From Gemmataceae bacterium (GTDB taxonomy: Bacteria; Planctomycetota; Planctomycetia; Gemmatales; Gemmataceae): a DNA stretch of 54,578 bases. The notes under the pieces are model-generated. The model was given only the letters and a program-made list of their open reading frames with translations, was not told the origin of the DNA and ran no database searches. This document shows positions 17,311 through 28,226 of this stretch, piece after piece. Made by a program: the position numbers and the translations under genes. The stretch is from NCBI GenBank assembly GCA_009692065.1, contig SHZY01000017.1, positions 1 through 54,578 on the forward strand, read 5' to 3'. Numbering within the stretch: the stretch's first letter is position 1; the number at the start of each line of letters is the position of its first letter.

Positions 17311-17393
17311 GTAGGCTCGCCCTTCCTCTTGACAGCGTGAACTCATTTCCACGATGATATCCGGCCGACCCGTACTTGCCAAAGGAATGGCAC

Positions 17394-18332
17394 ATGGCCG
17401 AGAAGAAACGCTCCGCTGTCATCGACTATCTCGCATACCTGGCCGTGCGCCTGCTCGTCTGCGTTATCCAGGCTTTCTCGTTCGAGACGGCTTGTCGGCT
17501 GGCGAACCTTCTGGCGTGGGTTCTCTACCGCGTCGATCAGCGCCATCGGCGCGTCGCGGCCGAGAACTTGCAGAAGGCGTTCCCCGGGAAATACAGCGAG
17601 GCCGAGATTGACACTATCGTGCGCCAAACCTTTCGGCACTTCTGCACGGTGCTGATCGAGTTCATGCACTTGCCCAGGCGGTTTCACCTGCACAACTACC
17701 GGCAATTCGCCAGGATGCGCGAAGGTCGGCGGCTGACCGAGGTGCTGCTGTCCGGGCGGCCCATGCTGTTCGTGACCGGACATTTCGGGAACTGGGAAAT
17801 GGGCGGCTATGCGATGGGCCTGTTCGGCATCCGCACCCACGCCATCGCCAGGCCGCTTGATAATCCGTACCTCGATGAATTCCTGCGCAGCTTTCGCGGC
17901 CGGACCGGCCAGAAGCTGCTGGCCAAGCACGGCGATTTCGCCAACATCGACAAGCTGCTCGCCCAGGGCGGCATCCTGGCGACGCTCGCGGACCAGGACG
18001 CGGGAAAGCGAGGCCTGTTCGTCGATTTCTTCGGCCAGCCTGCTTCCACACACAAGGCGGTCGCCCTGCTTGCCCTGGAGCACAACGTGCCGATGGTAGT
18101 AATCGGCACTCCCAAGTTGGACGGCATCTATGACATCTGGGCCTTCGACGTGATCGACCCCCAAGACTTTGCCCAGTCGCGTGATCCGGTTCGCGAAATC
18201 ACTCAGCGCTTCACTGCCGGTCTGGAGGCCCTCATCCGCGAAGCGCCGGAGCAGTACTTCTGGTTCCATCGCCGCTGGAAACATCAGCCGCAGGAACGCA
18301 AGAAGAAGAAGGAGAAACCGCTGGCGGCCTAG
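17394..18332 (+). CDS. LpxL/HtrB-family lysophospholipid acyltransferase
   Basis: The 312-residue protein belongs to the lipid A acyltransferase family. Seen are a membrane segment near residues 14-32, VAAENLQKAFPGKYSEAEID, and the catalytic HX4E motif in VTGHFGNWEMGGYAMG. Further family regions are THAIARPLDNPYLDEFL, ILATLADQDAGKRGLFVDFFG and the closing PEQYFWFHRRWK motif, which is standard. It should move an acyl chain to a lipid A precursor or similar lipid at the inner membrane. The ATG at 17394 was chosen because GGA lies eight bases before it; another at 17376 would add six residues. The C-terminus is lysine-rich. Together with the LPS-kinase-like gene it supports an LPS-type outer membrane. 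Confidence 0.9.
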   Translation: MAEKKRSAVIDYLAYLAVRLLVCVIQAFSFETACRLANLLAWVLYRVDQRHRRVAAENLQKAFPGKYSEAEIDTIVRQTFRHFCTVLIEFMHLPRRFHLHNYRQFARMREGRRLTEVLLSGRPMLFVTGHFGNWEMGGYAMGLFGIRTHAIARPLDNPYLDEFLRSFRGRTGQKLLAKHGDFANIDKLLAQGGILATLADQDAGKRGLFVDFFGQPASTHKAVALLALEHNVPMVVIGTPKLDGIYDIWAFDVIDPQDFAQSRDPVREITQRFTAGLEALIREAPEQYFWFHRRWKHQPQERKKKKEKPLAA

Positions 18333-18348
18333 CCGATTGGTCGATCGC

Positions 18349-18405
18349 GGTTAGCGACACTTCGAAGAAGCGTCGGGGCAACGCTTCTTCGAAGCGTCGC
18401 TAACC
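18349..18405. repeat. Inverted repeat with GGTTAGCGACACTTCG arms
   Basis: Arms 18349-18373 and 18381-18405 match over 25 bases with one mismatch around a seven-base loop. It lies 17 bases after the acyltransferase stop codon. Confidence 0.85.
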
Positions 18406-18431
18406 GAAAACCATTTCGCTATCATACCCGC

Positions 18432-18833
18432 ATGAGTGCCGGCATCGTCATCTTGATCCTGAAAATCGCCGTCGTGGCGGTCACCGTTTTGTGGCTCGGC
18501 TCCCTGGTGGCCCTCGCGCTTGGAAAGACGCAGTTGCACGGGCGCATCAACATCGTCTTTTTTGGCCTGACGCTCGCCGCTCTCATCGGACTGGAAATCG
18601 TCGTGCGGATCATCAGTCCGGGGATCTTCGATAATTATCAGCACCACACGGAGAGCGCCATGTCCGTGCATCTGGTCTTCTCGGTGCCGTCGGCGGTATT
18701 GCTTTTTGTCATGCTCTTCACGGGACTGAAGCACAAGCGTAACTTTCACATCGCGATGGGCATTCTTTTCACCGTGCTGTGGACCGGCACGTTTATCACC
18801 GGTATCTTCTTGTTGCGACACGAGTTGCCTTGA
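18432..18833 (+). CDS. Four-helix membrane protein, DUF420-like
   Basis: Hydrophobic segments lie at about residues 3-28, 36-58, 75-97 and 104-127 of 133. The second half, with SVHLVFSVPSAVLLFVMLFTG followed by HKRNFHIAMGILFTVLWTGTFITG, resembles DUF420 membrane proteins, some of which sit beside cytochrome oxidase genes; the similarity is by eye and modest. It ends 13 bases before scpB on the same strand, so the two are probably co-transcribed, which gives no clue to function. No enzyme motif is seen. Confidence 0.75.
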   Translation: MSAGIVILILKIAVVAVTVLWLGSLVALALGKTQLHGRINIVFFGLTLAALIGLEIVVRIISPGIFDNYQHHTESAMSVHLVFSVPSAVLLFVMLFTGLKHKRNFHIAMGILFTVLWTGTFITGIFLLRHELP

Positions 18834-18846
18834 ATGGAGTACGGCA

Positions 18847-19494
18847 ATGCCCGATCAACCGATCGAACAGCCGACCACGCCCGAGGATCTGGGCCGGACG
18901 TATGCGGCCATGCTGGGCGAGGAAGCCTGGCAGACCGAAGTCGCACCGGCGCCGCCCGTCGAGGAGCCCGCGACGCCGCCTCCCGCCTTGCGCATCATCG
19001 AGGCACTCCTGTTCGTCGGCGGCGCTCCGCTGACAGCGAAACGAGCCCGCGAAATCCTGCGCGGCCTCACCGAGCAGCAATTCGACGAAACGATCACCCA
19101 GCTCAACGCCGACTATCGCCGCCAGGCGCGCCCGTATGCGCTCACGCCTCAAGGCGCCGGATGGGTGCTGACGGTGCGGCCACGGTTTCGCCACGTCATC
19201 GACAAACTCTACGGCGGCGTACGCGAAGCCCGGCTGTCGCAGATGGCGATCGACGTGCTGTCGCTGGTCGCCTATCGCCAGCCCATCACCAAGGCGGACG
19301 TTGATTCCGGGCGAGGCGCCGACTCCGGCGCCCTGCTGCGCCAGCTGGTCCGCCGCGGCTTGATCCAGATTCTGCCGATCCCTGGTTCCAGCCCGAAGGA
19401 AGTCGCCTATGCCACGACCTCGCGATTCCTGGAAGTGCTCGGCATGCAAAGCCTCGATGATTTGCCGAAGACGCATGATTTGCAGCAGATTTAG
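18847..19494 (+). CDS. scpB: Chromosome segregation/condensation protein ScpB
   Basis: ScpB is the winged-helix subunit of the SMC-ScpA-ScpB condensin. The core runs from about residue 40: LRIIEALLFVGGAPLTAKRAREIL, then the hinge LTPQGAGWVLTVRPRFRHVI, then the diagnostic LSQMAIDVLSLVAYRQPITKADVD and the LLRQLVRRGLIQI and YATTSRFLEVLGMQSLDDLP blocks. The usual RG segment (DSIRGVDS) is RGADSGA here. The first 40 residues are a proline- and glutamate-rich extension. The 215-residue length is normal. GGAG lies eight bases before the start. scpA and smc are not in the window. Confidence 0.93.
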   Translation: MPDQPIEQPTTPEDLGRTYAAMLGEEAWQTEVAPAPPVEEPATPPPALRIIEALLFVGGAPLTAKRAREILRGLTEQQFDETITQLNADYRRQARPYALTPQGAGWVLTVRPRFRHVIDKLYGGVREARLSQMAIDVLSLVAYRQPITKADVDSGRGADSGALLRQLVRRGLIQILPIPGSSPKEVAYATTSRFLEVLGMQSLDDLPKTHDLQQI

Positions 19495-19500
19495 CGCTCC

Positions 19501-19532
19501 GTTGTGGCACGGTCTCCTGACCGTGCCACAAC
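19501..19532. repeat. Perfect hairpin TGGCACGGTC family
   Basis: GTTGTGGCACGGTC and GACCGTGCCACAAC pair over 14 bases around TCCT, seven bases after the scpB stop. It can act as a terminator-like structure but has no T run. A diverged copy lies at 50901-50925. Confidence 0.85.
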
Positions 19533-19565
19533 GTACGACTGCGGTTCTACGAACCGCGGCGAAAC

Positions 19566-20336
19566 TCAATACGGAAACGTCTCATCCATCGGCGCCGCGG
19601 CGAGCTGGACCAGAAAAGCGGACAGGCGCTCGACGACGATGTCCATGAGCTTGTGCCCCTTTTCGGCGGTGGCGGCAGCCGGGTCGCCGAGGCCGGTGTT
19701 GGTCGTCGCCAGGTGCCAGGGGCGAGTGATCGAGACCCAGCCGCGGTTGATCGCCTCGAAGCGTGTCGGCTGTGTAGCGCCGGCGTCGGCCAGCGCGGGC
19801 GTCAGCAACTCCGGGAAGAACGCCAGGCCCAGGCTCGTCTCCACCTCGTCGGCGTGTTCGCCGGGATTGGCAAAGATCTTCGGATACTGGTCGGCCGCCA
19901 TGCGAAACCAGTCGCACACGCACAGGAAGACGTTGGTGCGATGGTGCAGCTCGCGCGTCCAGGGCTTCAGTTCGTTGCCCCCGTGGCCATTCAATAGCAC
20001 GAGCTTGTTCACCCCCTGCGTTTCGAGCGATTCAACCAGGTCGGTGATCACTTGCAAAAGCGTCGTCGGGTTGACGCTGAGCGCCAGCGCGCCCGGTACC
20101 TGCAAGTGGTTCGTGTTGACGCCGAACGGCATCGTCGGCAGCAGCAGCACCTTCGCGCCAGCGCTGTACGCCTTCGCGCACGCCCGCTTACCGATTTCTT
20201 CTACCTGGTAATTGTCCGTGCCATACGGCATGTGCAGATTGTGCGGCTCCGTGGCGCCGAAGGGCAACACCGCGACCTCCCACTTTTGGCTGCGAATGAA
20301 GCCGTGCGTTTCTTCGGCAAGAATCCAGGGGTGCAT
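19566..20336 (-). CDS. Creatininase-family amidohydrolase
   Basis: The 256-residue length matches the creatininase / FAPy-deformylase (ArfB, MftE-like) family of metal-dependent amidohydrolases. Visible metal-site motifs are LPFGATEPHNLHMPYGTDN (Glu and His/Asp ligands), the LLNGHGGNELKPW motif and GEHADEVETSLGLAFFP, where Glu and His are expected ligands. The N-terminal WEVAVLPFGATE is the family start. I chose the ATG at 20336, with AAGGAAA upstream; the open frame continues 128 codons upstream across surE in antisense and is not real. The substrate is not told by sequence. It is flanked by inverted repeats on both sides. Confidence 0.9.
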   Translation of the reverse strand: MHPWILAEETHGFIRSQKWEVAVLPFGATEPHNLHMPYGTDNYQVEEIGKRACAKAYSAGAKVLLLPTMPFGVNTNHLQVPGALALSVNPTTLLQVITDLVESLETQGVNKLVLLNGHGGNELKPWTRELHHRTNVFLCVCDWFRMAADQYPKIFANPGEHADEVETSLGLAFFPELLTPALADAGATQPTRFEAINRGWVSITRPWHLATTNTGLGDPAAATAEKGHKLMDIVVERLSAFLVQLAAAPMDETFPY

Positions 20337-20353
20337 GGTAGTTTCCTTTATCT

Positions 20354-20399
20354 GCCGCTTGCAGCGTAGCAGTCCAGCGATTGCTACGCCGCAAGCGGC
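20354..20399. repeat. CCGCTTGCGGC-family inverted repeat
   Basis: GCCGCTTGCAGCGTAGCA and TGCTACGCCGCAAGCGGC pair over 18 bases with one mismatch. It lies in the divergent gap before surE. Confidence 0.8.
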
Positions 20400-20439
20400 G
20401 GTGTCATCCTTGCTATGATAAGGACCAAGGAGAGAAAAG

Positions 20440-21123
20440 ATGAATCTGTTATTGACCAACGACGACGGCATCGACGCCCCCGGCTTGGCGGCCCTCGCGG
20501 AAGCCGCGGCCGCGCTGGGGCAACTGACGTGGGTCGCGCCGCATACCCACCTCTCCGGCTGCGGGCATCGCGTCACCACCGATGGACCCATCCGCGTCAT
20601 GCCCAAGTACGCGCGCCGCTGGGCCATCGACGGCACTCCCGCCGACTGCGTTCGCGTTGCCCTGGCCAAGCTCGCGCCGGACGTCGACTGGGTGCTCTCC
20701 GGCATGAACCACGGCGGCAACCTCGGTGTGGACGTCCATCACTCTGGCACCGTCGCCGCTGTCCGCGAAGCGGCTCTCCACGGCAAACCCGGCATCGCCC
20801 TTTCTCACTATCGCAAACGCAGCGTGGATATCGACTGGGAACGGGCCCAGCGCTGGATGAAGCAAATCCTCGCCGAGCTGCTCGCCGAACCCTGGACGCC
20901 CGGCACCTTCTGGAACGTCAACCTGCCCAGCCTGATCCCAGGCGATCCGGAACCGCAAGTGATCCGCTGCCCGCTCGAACTTGGCCCCTTGCCGTTGAGT
21001 TTCAGGGAAGGCGCCGATTGGCTGCACTACGACGGCAATTATCATGAGCGTGCGCGCGTCGCCGGCAGCGATGTCGATGTTTGTTTCGCGGGGAACATTG
21101 CGGTGACGCGGCTAACCTGCTGA
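20440..21123 (+). CDS. surE: 5'/3'-nucleotidase SurE
   Basis: SurE is a metal-dependent phosphatase for nucleoside monophosphates and survival protein. The start LLLTNDDGIDAPGL carries the Asp-Asp metal motif; DGTPADCVRVAL and LSGMNHGGNLGVDVHHSGTVAAVREA follow, the last containing the conserved Asn and Ser. Most relatives have SGINRGANLG in that place, so His replaces Arg here. The length of 227 is a little short (about 250 is usual). A GGAGAG-like site precedes the start codon. It is divergent from the creatininase-family gene. Confidence 0.93.
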   Translation: MNLLLTNDDGIDAPGLAALAEAAAALGQLTWVAPHTHLSGCGHRVTTDGPIRVMPKYARRWAIDGTPADCVRVALAKLAPDVDWVLSGMNHGGNLGVDVHHSGTVAAVREAALHGKPGIALSHYRKRSVDIDWERAQRWMKQILAELLAEPWTPGTFWNVNLPSLIPGDPEPQVIRCPLELGPLPLSFREGADWLHYDGNYHERARVAGSDVDVCFAGNIAVTRLTC

Positions 21124-21252
21124 AATGGCACGCCGCGAATGCGCTCAGATGAGGTAGGCCCCGCCGCCCGTTTCTTACTATCGTAAAAGCAGGGTGGGTC
21201 GAGCGCACTGAGGCACACCCCATGAATTTCCACGGACCGACGAGCTACTCCC

Positions 21253-22224
21253 ATGACTCAGCCCGCACGCATCCCAGTCACCGTCTTGACCGGCTTTCTC
21301 GGAGCCGGCAAGACCACGCTCCTCAACCATATCCTCACCGCCCAGCACGGCAAGCGCGTTGCCGTCATTGAGAACGAATTCGGCGAGATCGGCGTCGATC
21401 AGGATCTGGTTATTCAAAGCGAGGAAGAAATCTTCGAGATGAACAACGGCTGCATCTGCTGCACCGTCCGCGGCGATCTCATCCGCATCCTTGGCAAGCT
21501 GCTCAAGCGCAAGGACAAGTTCGATTACGTCCTGATCGAAACCACCGGCTTGGCCGACCCCGCCCCGGTCGCCCAGACGTTCTTCTCCGACGAGGAGATG
21601 AAGGCGAAGCTGCAACTCGATGCCATCGTAACCGTGGTGGATGCCAAGCACGTCGTGCAACACCTCGATGTGATGTGCGAGCCGGAAGAGCAGGTGGCGT
21701 TTGCTGACGTGATCCTGTTGAACAAGACCGACCTGGTGACGCCGGCGGAGCTGGACGATCTCGAAAAACGGCTCCGCGCCATCAACGCCACCGCGCCGAT
21801 TCATCGCTGCCAGAATGCCTTCGTCGGCATGGACAAGATTCTCGATGTCAATGGCTTCGATCTCGATCGCGTGCTGGAAATCAATCCGCACTTTCTCGAA
21901 GCCGAGGAACATGAACACGAGCACGATCAGGAAATCTACTCGGTCGGCATCACCATCCCCGGCGATCTCGACGAGACAAAGGTCAACAACTGGATGCGCG
22001 AACTCCTGATGCAAGAAGGCCCGGACATCTTCCGCATGAAGGGCGTCTTGAGCATCAAGAACGATCCGCGCCGCTTTGTCTTCCAGGGCATCCACATGCT
22101 CTTCGACGGCCGGCCCGACCGACCGTGGAAGAAGGGTGAGGAGCGCGAGAACAAGCTGATCTTCATTGGACGAAATCTGAACCGCGAGCGTCTGGAAGAG
22201 GGATTTCGTAAATGCCTCGCTTGA
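21253..22224 (+). CDS. COG0523 (CobW/YjiA/Zur-associated) GTPase
   Basis: A G3E-class P-loop GTPase and putative metal chaperone. Seen are Walker [16 protein letters not shown] (residues 12-26), [14 protein letters not shown], the metal-binding GCICC motif ([13 protein letters not shown]), ETTGLADP, and the LNKTDLV specificity motif. A His-rich stretch ([10 protein letters not shown]) lies before the C-terminal CobW_C domain, suggesting zinc, cobalt or nickel binding. At 323 residues the length is typical. The WD40 gene starts 13 bases before its stop codon, so the two are likely to be translated together. Which metal and which client protein it serves cannot be read from the sequence; no Zur or cobalamin gene lies nearby. 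Confidence 0.93.
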   Translation: MTQPARIPVTVLTGFLGAGKTTLLNHILTAQHGKRVAVIENEFGEIGVDQDLVIQSEEEIFEMNNGCICCTVRGDLIRILGKLLKRKDKFDYVLIETTGLADPAPVAQTFFSDEEMKAKLQLDAIVTVVDAKHVVQHLDVMCEPEEQVAFADVILLNKTDLVTPAELDDLEKRLRAINATAPIHRCQNAFVGMDKILDVNGFDLDRVLEINPHFLEAEEHEHEHDQEIYSVGITIPGDLDETKVNNWMRELLMQEGPDIFRMKGVLSIKNDPRRFVFQGIHMLFDGRPDRPWKKGEERENKLIFIGRNLNRERLEEGFRKCLA

Positions 22225-23246
22225 ACCCGTTCGCCGGGGGGCGGACGAAACTAACGAAACTGTGGGAATCGACCATCGACGGCCATGTCGTGTCGCTGGC
22301 GTGGTCCGACGCGCTCGGGTTGATTGCGGCGGCATCTGCGGACGGTCCGATTGCACTTTTCGACGCCAAGACCGGTCGTCTGATTTGCAACCTCTTCGGT
22401 CATGGCTTCGGCACGGCTCACATTGCATGGTCCGTCGATGGTTTGCATCTCGCATCGGCCGGCCAAGACGGCAAAGTGCGCGTTTGGGACGGAATGGCCG
22501 TAATGCAAATCCACGAGTTATCCGGCGGGGCCGCCTGGGTTGAGCGCGTCGCCTGGTGTCCGACGGCGAATCTCCTGGCATCGGCCGCCGGCAAAAAGCT
22601 GCGGCTCTGGAACCTCGACGGCGAAATGCTGCGTGAATATCCCGACCACCCCAGTACCATCACCGATATCCAGTGGAAGCCGAACGACGCGCTGCTTGCA
22701 TCAACCGCCTATGGCAAGTTGTTCCTGTGGCGCCCGGAAGAGCAGATCGCGGTTCGTGAGTTTGCCTGGCAAGGCTCAATCCTCGCGCTGGCATGGAGTC
22801 CAAACGGTGAGTACCTCGCGGCTGGCACGCAGGATAGCTCGGTCCACTTTTGGGTGATGAAAACGGGTGAGGATCTCCACATGCAGGGTTACCTTACCAA
22901 GGTGCGCGAATTGGCCTGGGACCCGACGAGCCGTTACCTTGCGACGGGCGGCGCCGAGGTCTGCACCGTCTGGGATTGTTCCGGCGCCGGGCCGGCGGGA
23001 TCGGAGCCGATCCAGCTCGAAGCGCACAAGGAAACCATCACCTTCCTGGCGTACCAGCGCCAGGGCACACTCCTTGCCTCGGGCGGTGAGGACGGGCTCG
23101 TCGCCCTTTGGCAGCCCGGCAAACAGTTGGGCGCGCTGGCGCTGGCCAAGCATGACGCCCCCATCAGCCAGCTCGCCTGGTCCGCCGACGATCAGCGCCT
23201 TGCGGTCGGTACCGCCGACGGCAACGTTCTGCTCTACGCTAGATAA
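22212..23246 (+). CDS. WD40 repeat protein coupled to COG0523 GTPase
   Basis: The 344-residue protein is one WD40 propeller of about seven blades. Typical strands are [85 protein letters not shown] and [22 protein letters not shown]. There is no signal peptide, so it should be cytoplasmic. The start codon overlaps the last codons of the COG0523 GTPase gene in a different frame. This suggests translational coupling and perhaps a shared task, such as holding a client for metal delivery. A GTPase plus WD40 pairing of this sort is known from some planctomycetes and cyanobacteria to my memory only, so I treat it as inference. Confidence 0.9.
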   Translation: MPRLNPFAGGRTKLTKLWESTIDGHVVSLAWSDALGLIAAASADGPIALFDAKTGRLICNLFGHGFGTAHIAWSVDGLHLASAGQDGKVRVWDGMAVMQIHELSGGAAWVERVAWCPTANLLASAAGKKLRLWNLDGEMLREYPDHPSTITDIQWKPNDALLASTAYGKLFLWRPEEQIAVREFAWQGSILALAWSPNGEYLAAGTQDSSVHFWVMKTGEDLHMQGYLTKVRELAWDPTSRYLATGGAEVCTVWDCSGAGPAGSEPIQLEAHKETITFLAYQRQGTLLASGGEDGLVALWQPGKQLGALALAKHDAPISQLAWSADDQRLAVGTADGNVLLYAR

Positions 23247-23502
23247 GATTTCGTTTCCCGATGTCCCCGCAAGCGGCAATCTCCGGCCGCCGCGAATTCT
23301 CCAGTTAGCGATTGCGACGCCGAATTCGGTATGGTAGCGTACGCGCTTTCTAACATGTCCAGGCCGATTCTCCTGCGTGCCGCGCCGCCCCGTTGCCGCT
23401 TAGTCAGTGGAGGATTCATCGCGATGAATACCCTGCCCTGCGATCCACTGGAACTGGCGCGGCGCTTGTTCGCCGATACTACCGAGGCGTTTTTTCTCTT
23501 GG

Positions 23503-25725
<2,223 letters not shown>

Positions 25726-26474
25726 AGGGGGCAAGATCGTCTATCAGACCACGCACGTCGTTCCCGATGCCGACTACCTGGCCCACAACGTCGAAGCGCG
25801 GCCCGGCGAATACGTCTGCCTGCGTGTCGCCGACACGGGCAGCGGCATCCCGGCCGAGTTGCAGCAACACATCTTCGAGCCGTTCTTCACGACCAAGGAA
25901 AGAGGCAAAGGCACCGGGCTGGGGCTGGCGATCGTGTTCGGCATCGTCCGGCAGCACGGCGGCTGGATCGCCTGCCAGAGCGAACCGTTGCGCGGCACCG
26001 CCTTCGAACTCTTCTTGCCGCGCTGCCTGGCAGTCTCCGAAACTTCGGCCACCGATGAGCCCGTCGCGGCCAACGCCTTGGCAGATGGAACGATCCTGAT
26101 CGTCGATGACGAGCCCATGATCCGCCAGCTCGCCAACGCCATCTTGACCCAGGCGGGGTACCATGTCCTCCAGGCTGAAAACGGCGCCGTCGCGCTCGAC
26201 ATCCTGCGTGAGCGTCCGGGCCAGATCGACGTGATCGTCCTCGACGCCGTCATGCCCAAGCTGTCCGGCGAAGAAACTCTGCGTGAGCTGGCCCGCTCCT
26301 TGTCCGACGACAGCGTGATCTTTTCGAGCGGCTATTCGACCGAGCAGACGGGGCTGCACGAGTTCCCCCAGATTCGCGCATTCCTGCCCAAGCCTTACCG
26401 CGCCGAGCAACTGGCGCAAACGGTCAGCGAAATTTTCGGCCAGGCTCGTCAGGCTGCCAGGCAATCATGATAAT

Positions 26475-26528
26475 GTAGGGTGCGTGAAACGCACCGAAGA
26501 AGCATCCGGTGCGTTCCACGCACCCTAC
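26475..26528. repeat. GTAGGGTGCGT-family inverted repeat
   Basis: Arms 26475-26495 and 26508-26528 (21 bases, one mismatch). It lies between the hybrid kinase and rph, ending 18 bases before the rph start codon. Confidence 0.85.
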
Positions 26529-26545
26529 GACGCTTGGAACCATGC

Positions 26546-27271
26546 ATGCGCCCGCACAACCGCCAACCCGATCAACTGCGCCCCCTGCGCTTCAAACGCC
26601 GCTACACGCGCCAGGCGCCCGGCAGCGTGCTCGTGCGCATGGGGCGCACCACCGTCTTGTGTACCTGTTGCATTGAGGCGAGCGTGCCGCCCTTCCTCGT
26701 CGGCAAGGGCAAAGGCTGGATGAGCGCCGAGTACGGCATGCTCCCGGGCAGCACCAACACGCGCAAGGCACGCGACAAGGCCGGCAAGGTCGATGGCCGT
26801 TCGGTCGAGATCCAGCGGCTCATTGGCCGCAGCCTGCGCGCCATCTTCAATCTCGACAAGCTCGGCGAGCGCACGCTGTGGGTCGACTGCGACGTGCTTG
26901 AAGCCGACGGCGGCACGCGCACCGCCAGCATCAACGGCGCCTTCGTGGCCGTCATCGACGCGCTGCATTCGCTGAAGGGGAAAATTCCACCGATCGGCGA
27001 GATCGTGCGCGACAGCGTCGCCGCGATAAGCGTCGGGCTTCTGGATGACGTGGAGCTGCTCGATCTGGAGTACGTCGAAGACCGGGATGCGGACGTTGAC
27101 CTGAATCTGGTGATGACCGGCTCGGGCCAGTTCATCGAAGTGCAAGGCACGGGCGAGGAGGCGACGTTTAGCCGCAGCCAGCTCGATCGGCTCTTGAAGC
27201 TGGGCAAGGTCGGGATCGACAAGATCACGGCGGAGCAGAAAAAGGTGTTGGGGCTACTGTGGCCGACTTGA
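26546..27271 (+). CDS. rph: Ribonuclease PH
   Basis: Phosphorolytic 3'-5' exoribonuclease that trims tRNA 3' ends. The 241-residue length from ATG 26546 fits exactly. Seen are QLRPLRFKRRYTRQAPGSVLV, TTVLCTCCIEASVPPF, WMSAEYGMLPGSTNTR, VEIQRLIGRSLRAIFNL, TLWVDCDVLEADGGTRTASI (catalytic region) and the final IEVQGTGEEATFSRSQLDRLL. In-frame upstream codons from 26480 would be read from the palindromic repeat and were rejected. The gene is bracketed by inverted repeats: one ends 18 bases before the start and a perfect 38-base palindrome begins one base after the stop. Confidence 0.95.
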   Translation: MRPHNRQPDQLRPLRFKRRYTRQAPGSVLVRMGRTTVLCTCCIEASVPPFLVGKGKGWMSAEYGMLPGSTNTRKARDKAGKVDGRSVEIQRLIGRSLRAIFNLDKLGERTLWVDCDVLEADGGTRTASINGAFVAVIDALHSLKGKIPPIGEIVRDSVAAISVGLLDDVELLDLEYVEDRDADVDLNLVMTGSGQFIEVQGTGEEATFSRSQLDRLLKLGKVGIDKITAEQKKVLGLLWPT

Positions 27272-27272
27272 T

Positions 27273-27310
27273 GCCGCTTGCGGCGTAGCAGCTGCTACGC
27301 CGCAAGCGGC
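27273..27310. repeat. Perfect 38-base palindrome
   Basis: The two 19-base halves (GCCGCTTGCGGCGTAGCAG and its reverse complement) match without error and without a loop. It starts one base after the rph stop codon. It is the cleanest member of the CCGCTTGCGGC family in the window. Confidence 0.9.
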
Positions 27311-27318
27311 AAGTTTAT

Positions 27319-28029
27319 TTACCTTTTCTTCTTCTTCAGGTATTCCGCCACGATCTTGGCGGGATTCTCGTTGAACGCATCGCGGCAGCCGGAGCAGCAG
27401 ACGTAGTAGGTCGCGCCATTGAAGGCAACGGTGATGGTGCCGAGGCCGCCGGTGACGACGCACTCGGGCTTCTTGCCGCCGGCTTCGACGCCGAAGGTCA
27501 CGCCGTCGCGGGTGTAGCCGACGTCGAATTGTTTGACGTACTGCGTGCGGCCATCAGGCTTGATCCACATCGAATAAACGAGGCGATCGCCGCTGCTGAT
27601 GACGTTGAGGCGGAGCTGTTCGGTGTCGCTGGTGTCGGGGTTGACGCGCTCGACGATGAGGCCGGTCTTTTTGATCTCGCCTTCAAATACAGCCTTCTTG
27701 CCTGCCTTGTCGGTGAGTGTGAGTTGGTACTTGGACTTATCGGTCAAATAGCGGACTTCGCCCCCCTTGAGTGCCTTGCTATTGTCCACGCTGAAGCTGA
27801 GCCAAACATCCTTGCCCTTGAAGCGCCAGCTCCAGTCGGCCTTTTCGGTCCAGGTGCCCAGGGTCTTGTGGGTGGCGTTGCCTTTGCTCCAGCCGCCGAT
27901 GTATTCCTGGAGAGCCTGGAGGGCTTCCTTGGGGTCATCGCTGTCGGTTTTCTTCTGCTTGCCCGCGTCGGCGAGGGGAAGCATGGCGCCAAAGGAGAGA
28001 ACCACGGCGGCAAGGATCAACTTACGCAT
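27319..28029 (-). CDS. Secreted protein with TRASH/YHS-like C-terminus
   Basis: A 236-residue protein with a signal peptide (MRKLILAAVVLSFGAMLPLADA). The middle part is beta-rich with WTEKADWSWRFKGKDVWLSF and LNVISSGDRLVYSMWIKPDG, unrecognised. The C-terminus carries Cys residues in the pattern PECVVTGG, then YYVCCSGCRDAFNENPAKIV. That is like the TRASH/YHS metal-binding module, in which Cys residues bind copper, iron or another heavy metal. The tail is lysine-rich. Planctomycetes have secreted YHS-type proteins; a metal-sensing or metal-binding role in the periplasm is an inference. The gene is convergent with rph, across the perfect palindrome. Confidence 0.8.
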   Translation of the reverse strand: MRKLILAAVVLSFGAMLPLADAGKQKKTDSDDPKEALQALQEYIGGWSKGNATHKTLGTWTEKADWSWRFKGKDVWLSFSVDNSKALKGGEVRYLTDKSKYQLTLTDKAGKKAVFEGEIKKTGLIVERVNPDTSDTEQLRLNVISSGDRLVYSMWIKPDGRTQYVKQFDVGYTRDGVTFGVEAGGKKPECVVTGGLGTITVAFNGATYYVCCSGCRDAFNENPAKIVAEYLKKKKR

Positions 28030-28226
28030 GGAATATTACCTCAAGAGGGAGTCGGTGTCGGCTTCGAATTCCTTTGACGCTTCGGTCTGCGGCTTCGTTC
28101 CCGTAAATGAGACTTTCAGAGCCGCGCACGAAGTAAGCGGATGGCGTCGACTATTGCCCGCTTACTCCGTGCGCGGCTCGGAGATACTCTGTTTCGTTAT
28201 TGTCCTCACTTCAAAATAGCACCAAG

